Shown: positions 11,899-22,412 of the stretch, in pieces
Position numbering within the stretch: position 1 is the first letter of the stretch
How the letters are laid out: each line of letters starts with the position of its first letter
Assembly (NCBI GenBank): GCA_001179505.1
Contig: CDMY01000438.1
Coordinates: forward strand, 11,343-75,342
Direction of reading: 5' to 3'
Origin: Vitrella brassicaformis
Taxonomy: Eukaryota > Sar > Vitrellaceae
Length of the DNA: 64,000 bases
The notes under the pieces: generated by a model
The model's database searches: none
What the model was told of the DNA's origin: nothing
Seen by the model: only the letters and a program-made list of their open reading frames with translations
Made by a program: the position numbers and the translations under genes

Positions 11899-13847
11899 TC
11901 ACCGTGGAATGATGCCATTCACGCCAGCTCCTGCTGGCTGATGTGGAGACACACCGAAGGACACGCCCCCTCCCCCCTGCAGCTGCTGCTGTTGGATCAA
12001 GGCAGCCATCTGCTGACACGTATGGGCAAACATCTGCTCCAGCCGTTTTAGCTCAGCCTCTCTACTGTCATGCGGGCTGGCTTGTCTACTCGGCTGTGTG
12101 GGCGGATACGTGTTATCGGTCTCATTGTCGGCCGATCCCACGACAGTAAAGCGCCTCTCCTCTACCTCGGCCTCCCATTGAATCCCCCTCAATGTGCTCT
12201 GCGGACACATTCAGTAGGCGCACACTCGATTGCATTGCGTCCCACCCACCAGGCCTAACTACCTGTTTCCTGTACAATCTCCTGGCGTTTACTCGCTCCC
12301 GATCTCCCTGTGTCTGCAGGATGCCCCTGGGCTGCTCGACAATATCCGCTGCAGAGAGGGGCTTGTCGGGCATCGGCATCTTGCCAGCCACGTCCGGCCG
12401 GAGTGAGGGCGACCTGTCATTTACAGGAAGGAGAAACCGTTTTGGCTTGGCCGCTGCGCTAGAGTCGATCGGATGCATGTACGTGTCTGCACACCTTTTC
12501 ACATGTGCGTGGCTGCTGTACCGCCTATAGGCCCTCTGGTGCGGCCATGATCGAGGATCCACCGGCACACAGAGCTGCATCTCGATGTCTCCCTCCTCGA
12601 AGAAGGTGTAGAGGGACGAAAGGAAGCAGTTGCGATGGTTCGCGTGGGACAAATCGAGCCACCCATGCAGACGAGTGATGTCCGTCACAATGACCAGGAT
12701 ATAGGGGCTGTTCCCCAAGAACAACACCGTCATGTACAGGGCCGCACAGAACGGGGCATCTGCAGTCAGGTACACACATGAATGAATGCATCATATCATG
12801 TATGTCTCACTGACTGACCGTATTTGCGTGCCGCGTTGACCTCAATGAGCAGATCGGTGCTGTCGTCCATCCAGCTGGCGTGGTGGATATGAGTCCCCTG
12901 ACCCGCGACACGACCAACGGCAGCCGGCACATCGTCCAGCCCCTCAAGAGACAGGGAAGAGTTTCGAAACAAAAGTGCCTTCTTGTCGTGGTAGGACTGG
13001 AGGTGGCGATCAGAGACACCACCGTAGCGCTTGTTGAGCCGCCCCAGGTGCTCCGTGATCCTGTGGCACACCGACGCATCCCGCTCTTCCCTTAAGAGAA
13101 TCTGCGGGGGATTCCCGAGCAACTCCCATGGTGTCCAGCCGGTGAGATTGCAAAACTGTTGACAGAGAGACAACAACACGCTGTGTTTCTTCCGTGTTGT
13201 GTGTCTGTGCGCACTTTGGTCGAGACAGCCACGATGGGACAGCCCATCATGGCCGGATCGCACAAAATGGCACACAGCTCCAGGCTGCGGAAGTACATGT
13301 CAAAGTTGGCCACCGGTAGGTCCTCTGCAGCTGTGCGAGGCCCTTGTCTGCCCTTGGGTGACGACGCGCTGCCGTACCAGTTCCCGGATCGTACGAGCCG
13401 CGTTGGCTTCGGGTGTCTGTGTGTCCTGAGCTGATGCGTCGGGGACCGTCAACTCGTTGCTGGCGATGGAATGGGCTATCACTGCAGACAAACACACAGA
13501 TGCAGAATGCAGCGGCGCAGCAGTGCGTTTATCCTCTTGCGCTCACATTGCCTTTCCAGGCCCGAGAGAGCGTGTTGTAGATTTGCAAAGTCGGTCTGAA
13601 TGAGGTCATCTGCAGTGTTGTGCCAGAGGTAAACCGGGTCAGACTGGTCCCCGGCCGTCACCAGCCCCCTCCTCACGCGCCCGACGTCCTCCGTCCCCTC
13701 CGGTGGAGCGTCATCATGATGGTCATCACGGGCTGATGGCGCTTCGCCATCCACTGACTCGTCGTCGCTGTCGAAGTTGCCTCTCCTGTACTTGATGTTC
13801 TTGCGGCATTGCAGGGACGGCAGCACCAGACAGCGGCAGCAGGACAT
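11899..13847 (-). CDS. PAS/LOV-like domain protein lacking the photoactive cysteine
   Basis: ATG at 13847 (MSCCRC, a Cys-rich start that could be palmitoylated). The N-terminal exon is acidic and disordered (FDSDDESVDGEAP). Then comes a PAS/LOV-type fold. Exon about 13314-13215 gives SLELCAILCDPAMMGCPIVA. Exon 13155-12823 gives FCNLTGWTPWELLGNPPQIL, the position of the LOV GRNCRFLQ motif. Exon about 12761-12535 closes with FCAALYMTVLFLGNSPYILV and a VTDIT end, as in LOV/PAS domains. The cysteine that forms the flavin adduct is absent (NPPQ instead of NCRF), so classical LOV photochemistry is unlikely. The tail has a Gln-rich coiled coil (LIQQQQLQ). Stop TGA at 11899. A small intron near 13335-13390 is a prediction. 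Confidence 0.62.
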
Positions 13848-13981
13848 AGTACTGAGGCCAGACTTGTCATGGGGGACTGCAAACCCTGGCGAACGGAAGG
13901 CGAGCTGGCGGTTGTTGTCTTGTCGCGGCCCCCAGGGGCCCCCACGCAATTCCCACTCAATACCACTCAGGTGACAGCAAC
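13848..13981. promoter_or_regulatory. Short bidirectional promoter region
   Basis: Only 134 bp separate the start codons of the LOV-like gene (minus) and the IQ-motif gene (plus), so both promoters must overlap here or reach into the genes. No TGCGAGCT motif is seen in this one. Confidence 0.5.
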
Positions 13982-16706
13982 ATGCAGAACCACGATGAAC
14001 AGGCGGCTTGTGGTGGAGAGGCGGAAGCCGTTGATGAGCCAGAGGGCGAGGCCACTGTCGACGAAACTGTTAGAATGACGCCGCCTCAGGCGGAGCCAGA
14101 GCAAGACACGGGGGAAACTGGTCACGCATAAGCGAAATGGGATGTATGGAGCCCCATACATCAAATTGCTCTGTTTATGTGGACAGGCGGGGGTCACAAT
14201 TCCAAGAGAGAGGTGGTCCGGGAAGAGGATGGAAAGGGCGGCGGTGCGCCGCCCATGCGTGAGCAAGAGGAATCGGGAGCTGTCGAGGACGGTGCGGTCG
14301 GGCCAACCGGCCCTGCGGCAGACACGATGGAAGGAGATGCGGAGGCTGGACATGCAGAGAGCAGTAAGGCAGGCCAGACAGCACATCTGTTTTGCATATA
14401 TCCATTAGCACATGCCCGCATCACTGCAGATGAGAATCAAGGGGTTGAGCCGTTGACACAACGCCAGGGGGAGGCCGCCACCATTGACACAGAAGAAACA
14501 GCTCCGGAGGACGAAAACAAGGACGACCCCCAACAAGCAGCTGCAACCCTACTGCAATCACACTGGAGGGGACACCAATCAAGGAGACACACGGCAGAGA
14601 GGAGACTCAGGAGAGTGTATCGGGAGCAGCCAGGGGCAGATGAGGGGCACACCGAGCACGAGGGAGAGAACACTCATCCTTTCGAGACTCATCAGCCTGA
14701 CCTTGCCGTCACTGCAGCTGAGCAAACTGAGCATACCACCATGCTATCTGCTGCCGCGGACAACATCTCTATCGATCCCGACAGAGCGGTCACGAGGCTG
14801 CAGGCACAGTGGCGGGGACACCAAGCGAGAAAAGCTGCGAGACGTGGACGTGAGGAGGCTTCGGTACAAGTCACGGTCGACCAGGAAGCCAAAGAGGAAA
14901 GAGCGGCTGGTCCGTCTGTTGCTGTGGAACCCCCGAAGGAGAGCGGCATGGGTGAGGATGCTGGCGGCATCAGAGGAGAGAAAGGTCAAGAAGCTGCAGA
15001 TATCCCTCCAGCCGCGATAAAGGCGATCGATGCGGAACAGGAGACACAGAAGCACCAACAACCTGCCCTCGACGAGAAGGCAGACGTGGCAGATATGGAC
15101 GATGTGGAAGATGTGATTGTGGAAGGGCCAATGCCGGTCTCTGAGGCCGATGCAGAACTGGCAAAGGAAGCCGCCACAGCCAGGAAGCACTTGGCCGCCA
15201 CACGGCTGCAGGCGCATTGGAGAGGCTACAACACACGCAGATCTATGTCTACGGCAAACAAACCGAGACAGCATCAGCAGAGGGAGGAAGAGGACTTGGC
15301 CTGTGCCGCAACCAAGGTGCAGGCGCACTGGCGAGGGCACAAGACAAGGAAAAGTGCCTTGGTGGACCATGGCATCAAGCTATCGAAGAAATCGGTTCAA
15401 AGAGTCCTGTCACGGGACCGATCGACCTCCTTCTCACAGCTGCTGCCAGTCTCCCCGACACGGAGCCCTCGCACAAGGTCTGCGAGAGTAATTGACGCTA
15501 TCACAAGAGACAGGCAGGAGTGGATGTGTCACGTCTCTTGGTGTGTGCGTTTCTCATGCAGCTCACGTGTTGCCCAAGCCAAGGCGACCAAGCGCACCCG
15601 TGACGAGAGCAAAGAAGCCAGCCTCAAGGCGATACAACCCCCCACATCCCCTCCGCCTCCCCCTGCCCCCTCCAGGAAGCCTCCATCGACTACCCTTCGC
15701 ACCAGGAGGCTGCGGATCAGCACCGAAGATAAGAGACCCCCGCCGCAGGTGGATGAAGAGACACATGAGGGAGACAGGAAGACGAAAGAGCAAGACGAGA
15801 AGGCGTCGCCGCGTGCCCGGTTAAGGGCTACCACAGGCCGTGTACAGCGACAGAGAGAAAGCAAGGAATGCTCGTCAGCATGCGACACGTTCGTTCGTGT
15901 CTCCCCTGTGTGTGTGCAGTTTCGCATGAAGGGCCCGTATGCTGGACTGGATCGCATCACCGCCATCTACGGCCCGCCCCCCTACCGCACCTTCAGGACC
16001 CCCTACGCCACAGCAGGACACTGGCCGGCAGCCGACGCCATACACAGGACAGAACAGAGGAGACAACAGGACGTGGCCGAGAGCCCCAAGGGCTGCAGCC
16101 CCTGCAGGAAGGGCCCTGGCCGTGCGGTGACGCGGAGTCCTCGTGGCAGCATTGTGCCTCTGCCACCTCTCAAGATCGCCACCTCACCATACGCACAGAC
16201 TCCCAGAGATGGCGTAAGCTCATCCATGGAAGATATATACCGAACACAATAACCAAACCTTCCTCTTTGCTCGCGATGTTGCTTGCAGGATTTTGCCAAA
16301 AGTTGTCCTGGCACTGGACGATTCAACGCCCTGCCCCCACTGGTATGTTAGCCGCACAGAGACATGCGTACGGGAAGGAGACAGCTGCATACTACACGTA
16401 ACCTGTCTGTCCTTGATTCAGCTTGATTTCGGCACGACTCCCCGTGCAGTGCCGTCCCGTCAGGCGGACAACCACAGTGGGAGGCGGGGCAGCGGCGCCA
16501 CAGTGGCCATGATGCAGATAGTCAATGCCACACCGAGACACGATGGGAGTGGGTTCGTTTTCGACAACAGGTTTGACAAAAAGGGCGGCAAACCACTGTC
16601 CCCTACCAAATGTAAGCGGAGCATCAGAAGGAGCCAACACACACACCTGTGGACGACTTGTGGTGTGCCTGTGGGTGTGGTGTGTGCAGTGGTGTTTTTC
16701 TCGTGA
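13982..16706 (+). CDS. IQ-motif protein, four calmodulin-binding repeats
   Basis: Starts MQNHDEQAACGG at 13982. A small first exon joins through an intron (about 14121-14189) to a large exon. Four IQ motifs are visible: ATLLQSHWRGHQSRR, VTRLQAQWRGHQARK, ATRLQAHWRGYNTRR and ATKVQAHWRGHKTRK. They fit IQxxxRGxxxR and bind calmodulin or myosin-light-chain-like proteins in this family. The rest is highly charged and disordered, with a Pro-rich stretch (PPTSPPPPPAPSRKPPS). A later exon from about 15919 (FRMKGPYAGLDRITAIYGPP) looks like a short conserved tail. Further short exons follow at about 16290 and 16421 to TGA 16706. No motor domain. A cytoskeletal or centriolar calmodulin-binding role is likely but inferred. 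Confidence 0.7.
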
Positions 16707-17074
16707 TGATTGGTGACAATTTCTGCTTGACGGGTGGGCGATTGGGGCATCATGGCATTTTCTCTGCTCAGCGGGGATTGTGAATGGCAGGGAATAGGCT
16801 CTTAGGTAGAGAGCAGCCACTTGTCCACGTGCGCGTGCGTACGCTTCCATGCAGCCAGCCAGCGGGTGTTTATTTGTCCGCATGCAATGCTTCACTAACA
16901 AAGTCGGGCTATGCTATGCGCATACATATACGAGACAGTGAGTGGGTAGAGAGACTGTCATGTCCATGGCCTAACTAAGCTTTCGAGCCAAACTGCAGGA
17001 CAGCGGGTCGTGTCACCTACAACACATCCACTCACTGCCTTATGAGACCTTAAATATCATCAGACACACAGGCT
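16707..17074. other. Convergent intergenic region
   Basis: About 370 bp between two 3' ends. No gene or repeat of note is seen. Confidence 0.5.
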
Positions 17075-18456
17075 TCACTCGGTCTGCGGCACAAGCGGTG
17101 ACGGCACCCGCTCGCAATCAATCTTGTCACCGTCAATCTTGCATATCGCCAGCCCAATGCTGAAGGGCGTCTCCTTGACATCAAAGGGGTCCTCCGCCTC
17201 ACCCTGCCGCACGGCCACATAGTACAGCCACACCTCCTTCCCCTCATTGCGCACCACGGCGTTCGGCGTCCCCACGAACCGCGAGTCGGCCGCCCCCTTG
17301 ACGCCTATGCGGGGCATCAACACGGGCAGCGTGTAGAGGCTCCCCCAGGAGAAGCCGTCACGAGAGCCGAAGAGAGAGATGGTGTGCTCGTTGGGTGATG
17401 GCGCGACGCTCTCGCCAAACATCCACCATTGAGATGTGGAGAGTGTCAGGGCCCGGCCGGCATCGCTCAAGTTGGCAGCGGGTGACGATGCGTTGTAGTT
17501 GGGGTTGGCCACGACCCATCTCGTCCCCACCCCCCTGCTGTAATACGTGCCCTCCGGTCCCGCGCCGAGCAGGGGATAGTCGAGCCTCTTCCATTTCCCT
17601 CTCTTGCCTTGGTGGATGGCCGCAGTGACAACGAAAGGTGCGCTGAAGTTGGCCTGTGAGTGATAGTAGAGAAGAGATGTGGTCTCGTTCAGCTGCACAA
17701 ACTGTGGCCAGCCCTCGCCGCTCCAGCCTTTCTCTGATGGAGCCAGCTCCAACAGCGGCTTCCTTGCTCTTCGCCAGTTGAGGCCATCTGTCGATGTGGC
17801 AACGCCGATGCGGAGAGGGAAGCCGCAGATCGTGTTGGATGCGTTGCTTGGCGAGGGGAGGCCGTCATTGAGGCTGCCACCGAAATAATACATGGTATAC
17901 TTCGACTTGCCGTCATCAGATAGCTGACACACAGAAGACAGACAACAAGTGAGAGCAGTGCAGTGGATGCATCCACTGCGTCAGTCAGTCACTGTGCATG
18001 CTTGCGTACCATGACGTCGCCGACGCCCACATGAGCGCTGTCCCATGCTCCCTTCTTCGTTGCCGGCGCAAGCACACTGCCGCCCTCCCCGGGCCCATCC
18101 AGCCGCCGCCAAGCGATGCCGTCAGCTGACTCTGCCAGGCCGACGTAGCCGGTGGGAAGCGGTGTTACATCCGGATGCTTTTCGATGAACTTGAAGCTCT
18201 TGCCGTAGTAGTACATGACCCACAGGACCCTCCTGCTGTCGAAGAACACTCGCGGCGCAGCGACTGCCTTGGTGTCGAACCGGTCTGAGTCGCGAGGAGC
18301 GACGGTGAGTACCTGAATGGATGGATCAATGCCTCAGCTTGGCAGATCTGAAAGCTCATTCATCACCTGTCCTTCATTGAGCTGAGATCCTTGCAGTCGG
18401 GCACACAGCACTGACGCCACGCCGAGCAGCAAGACAAGAACAAAGCGCATAGCCAT
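17075..18456 (-). CDS. Secreted five-bladed beta-propeller protein (GH43/GH32-like)
   Basis: Three exons (18456-18367, 18312-18010, 17923-17075) give 413 residues. The N-terminus MAMRFVLVLLLGVASVLCA is a signal peptide, so the protein enters the secretory pathway. The body shows repeated propeller blades typical of the GH43/GH32/GH62 fold: RRVLWVMYYYGKSF, ESADGIAWRRLDGP, SKYTMYYFGGSLND, TSTDGLNWRRARKP, SRDGFSWGSLYTLP, EGKEVWLYYVAVR. Phrases of the type STDGLNW and YYFGG are the usual blade signatures. I cannot place the catalytic acids, so hydrolase activity on a glycan is an inference. NxS/T sites suggest N-glycosylation. TGCGAGCTTAGC lies 30-41 bp upstream of the ATG. Confidence 0.7.
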
Positions 18457-18973
18457 GATGAGAGAAGAACGGATCAGCTCTTCCTGCTAAGCTCGCAGAA
18501 GCGATCCGCAAGAAAAGCTGCGGCAGCTTCCCTGCCTTTGTGAGGACAGGACAATGGTCAGGCAGGTGACGCTAAGCATTCTTGCCGAAAAGGAATGATG
18601 ATAAACGAGCCTGTTTTAGATTCAAATCATTGCAACAGTGCGCACACGCCGGTCTGGTGCCATCCATCGTATGCTGACTGACAGTTAGTCAATCGCCCAT
18701 CCACATGTACACGCACCTCAGGTATGTGCATGCCATGCACTAACACACGCACGCACACATCGTCGTCTCAGAGTGCCCATAAAGACACTGACAGAAGAAC
18801 GGGCGTTAAGACGTACAGGAAGCCCCGCCCCCCGCCGAAAGCATCCCTCCCTCCCTCTCCGTGATAACCCCTTCCTCTCTTAACTATGGTGCAGGGGCGC
18901 TACAGCTGTCTCTGCCCACCATTCATTGATTCATCCCTTAGGCACTCACTCTGTGTACACCCACCCGCAGAAG
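18457..18973. other. Upstream region of the propeller gene
   Basis: Holds one reverse-strand TGCGAGCTTAGC copy (18486-18497). The rest is short CA-rich sequence without a gene. Confidence 0.5.
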
Positions 18974-21898
18974 TCAGTCTCGAGACTCCTCCTCTAGCCT
19001 TCCATTGATGGCCCTGTAGGTCATCAAATCGTCATCCATAGGCTCTTCCTTGATCTTCTTGACCGACTTCAAAGTGCCACCATCGGTGTAGTCGTCGTCA
19101 TCGGCCTCGCTCGCATCATGCCGCCTCCTGCCAGCCGCACCACCATACAGCTGCGACGCCTCAGCAATGGGCCTCCTGTCCACCATGTCCGGCTCCGTCT
19201 CGTCATCGGGGTCGACAGGCTCCCTCTTGATGTACACCCGGTCGGTGTCGATGACACTGGCGCCCGAACGAGAGGGAGATGGCACAAACCCCTCGTCGTC
19301 GTCTCTGTCCAGCAAAGGCAGGTCTGCGGACCGGGGGCGGGAATACGAGTCGGCGGCTGGCAGGCGATGGTCGTAGGGATTGTTCATCGCCCCAGTGGCA
19401 GTCCTGGCCTTGTCGCCGTGCTGGTTGGGGAGGGGTACCCTCGCCATCGACACTGGCGGGCCGTTGAGAGACGGATAGAGGCGGCGGGACGAAGAGTGAG
19501 AGTGAGACTGAGCGTGGGTGTGCTGCCCTCGTGATGAGCCATCATCACCTCCGCCCTGGCCGCGCCGTCGCTGCCTGATGCCCGATGTATTGGCATCATG
19601 CCCATCGCCGTCACCTCCCCTCCCCCTGCCATGGCCCTGTCCGCCCCCCTCCCCCCCTCTGTGGTCGTCATGATTGTCGGGGTCGTCATCCGAGTACCTC
19701 AGGTTATACCTACCCGAGCGCCCCTCCTCTCCATCCACAGAGTCCTCCAGCTCCTCTTCGTCTTCCTCCTCCTCTTCCTCGCCGTTGTCGTATTCCTCGT
19801 CGCCCTCGCCCTCTCCCTCTCCCTCGTTGTCTCTCGCTGTGCGGTGCCTGCGATGCCCCCCGCCGTTCATGGGCGACGGCCCCTCTGACCCGCCACTGCC
19901 GCTGATGCTGTCCTCGGACGAGCCATAGCGGTAGCCACCGATGGCCGTCGAGCTCTCCGCTGGCTCGCATTGTGGGGGAGGGTGGGAGTGGGGGTTGTTG
20001 GGATGGTGGTTGCCGACTGGCCCATTGATGTTATTATTGCCGTCGGCAGCCATGTCGGTCTCAGCCTGTGGGATGATGTCTGGGAGGGGCTGGGGGCCGT
20101 ACATCTCCAGGAAACGTTCGTCTTGGCCGTCGGGGATGGCCGGCTCTGACGACCAAGACAAGAGATGCGGTGGGTGGCACGAAAAGGGTCGGGTTTGTTT
20201 GTTTGTTTGTGTCTCTCTCTCACCGTCAAATTGCGGTTTGATATCTGCGGGGATGGGGAAGGGCCACATGACCCAGTTGCGGCCAAACACCTCAGTCAAG
20301 TGCAAAAGAAACGTGCGCTGCAAAGAGGCGCACACACAGACAACGGCACTGATACACTCCACTCCACATGGACTGATTGACAGACGTGTTCCATCCCTCT
20401 CTCCCTCCGTCCCTCCCTCCTTCTCCTACTTGTCTGCCGTGTGTCCTCTTGTAGGTCTCGACCAATGTGGAGTTGGAGTCGATGGCCTCTATCTGCTCAC
20501 TCAGAAAGTCCTGCGCCAAGAACACCGAACGAACAGTGATGTGTGGGCATCCATCGTGCGTCAGTCATCCCTCCCTCTGCAGCCAGCCATTAGCTCACGA
20601 GAGTGAAGAAGAGAAAGAAGACCCCTTCAAGCGCCGCAAAGCAGCCGAAGGCAAGGGCCCACTCACTGGCCTGCGGGAGGGACATATATCAACAGCCACA
20701 GCCACGAGAGCAGACAGCAGCAGATGAAGGTGGTTGTCGCCTAGACTCATTCATGTCAGGTATGGCAGGGGAGAGAGACCTCTACTCCTGCCGTGAGATT
20801 GGCAGTGTCTCCCAGCCATACTGGGTTCTTGGAGTGACGAAACCACCAGAAGGCCCCCAGCATCAACAGCAGCACCGACGACAGGCTGAACAGCGCTGCA
20901 CACATAGACAGACACACAGACAGACAGACAGACAGACATGCAACCATAGTAACTAAAGCGATGGATGGATGGATGGATGGGCTCTCTGTGTGTGGTGTGT
21001 TTGTGTTTGTGTTGCCTGCCTGCTAACCGACCGGTGTAGAAGAGGAAGAGGATGAACATCTTCTGGTTGTAGAGGCCCACGCAGTTGTTGATCCACGGGC
21101 AGTGGTGATCCATCCGAAATATACACCTGCACACACACGCACGCACACAGAGGGAGGCGTACCCATCATTACACCGCTCCCACAAGCTTGTGCGTTGCGC
21201 CCACGCCCACATTTTGCAGGTTTTGCAGTGGTGTGCCCTTGGTGGCTTCCAGTGGTTGTTGCACTTGTGACAGATGCGGGCCTGCGGGCCGTGCGATAAG
21301 GGAAACGGAGCCAGCCTCTGAATGAAGCAAACACACACGCACACGTGCCCATCCATCCCATGAGCGCAGCTGACCAGGCAGGGGTCACTCACTCTCTCTT
21401 CGTTGGCTGCTTTGCTTACTGGATATTTGTTAGGGCTGCCAGGGTCGCAGAAGATGGCTTGTAGGTGTGCCAGAACCGCGAACACCAGCAAGGCTTGGTA
21501 GAAAAAGAACAGGATCGTCCCCACAATGTCAAAAGGAATGCCTGACGTGGCCACGCACAGACACACACAACACATGGAGAGCAAGCCAAGCACGAATGAG
21601 ATAGATGGTCTGTCGACAGACAGATCAAGCCAGCCGCGGTTCGTTCGCGCCTCCCTACCTCTCCACCTACCCGGCAGCATGGGGTCATCTGATGCGAACC
21701 ACCCGTGGAAGGTGTACTTGATCACCACCCAGTCACCAAACGCCATCAACACCCACGTCTGCACCACAGCACCACGATGCATCCGATACACAACACACAA
21801 TAATACGGCACATGTGCGCACCTGCCATCCATCGTGTTGCGTACCAGTACGATGAAGCAGATGCCCAGCGGGTCGCTAACGAACCACACTAGCGGCAT
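18974..21898 (-). CDS. DHHC-type protein S-acyltransferase with long acidic tail
   Basis: Palmitoyltransferase that adds fatty acid to cysteines of membrane proteins. Ten exons from ATG 21898: 21898-21845, 21758-21671, 21541-21393, 21317-21211, 21126-21032, 20895-20786, 20670-20599, 20510-20430, 20317-20224, 20145-18974. Four membrane segments are seen, two before and two after the cysteine-rich domain. That domain reads ICHKCNNHWKPPRAHHCKTC, then CIFRMDHHCPWINNCVG, so the catalytic DHHC and zinc ligands are complete. The motif after TM4 (EVFGRNWVMWPFPIP) fits the family. The last exon adds about 390 disordered residues: Asn/His/Pro-rich, then a Glu/Asp run, then two IKxEP motifs near the end (IKREPVDPDD and IKEEPMDDD). 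The tail is unusual for the family. Confidence 0.9.
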
Positions 21899-22412
21899 CC
21901 TCAGCCTACTCCGCAGTGAACAAGCTTCCAAGTCGCCCAGAGAGGACGGCAGATGATGGATCAGCACGCGAGGTCGTCTGCAAGACCCCCTGTGCACCCT
22001 CTGAGGTCCAGTGAGTCTAGCGGTCACCCAGCATGGGCTGCAACACTTTCACTGAAGCTTCACTGAAGCCGAGGAGAAAGCTGCATTGCCTCAGCAGTCG
22101 ATTAAGCAGGCTGCAGGTCCTGCAAAGCCACGGGTGGCCTGCGCTGAACACTCCTCCTCATCAGCTCGCAAAAAAGCTCGCGATGGAATGAGGAAACGAG
22201 GCAATGAGGCAGCTTAGCAGCACCATGTTATGGTTTGCCTTGAGCCACCTTCCACCGCTTCGTCCTTTTAACCTCTGTTTCCGGTGCAAGATCCGTGACT
22301 GACTATTGCACAAGTCCAGATCCGTCGGCATAGCTCTTTTCGCCTCTCTGCACCTGCCTGGCCCTTCTGAGACCTCCCAGCCATCCGATTCGGCATTTCT
22401 TGGCGGCCGGCC
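21899..22412. promoter_or_regulatory. Bidirectional promoter between acyltransferase and nucleotidyltransferase genes
   Basis: 514 bp between two start codons on opposite strands. It contains AGCTCGCA at 22163-22170, a related copy AGCTCGCG just after it, and a direct repeat of TTCACTGAAG near 22049-22065. Confidence 0.5.
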
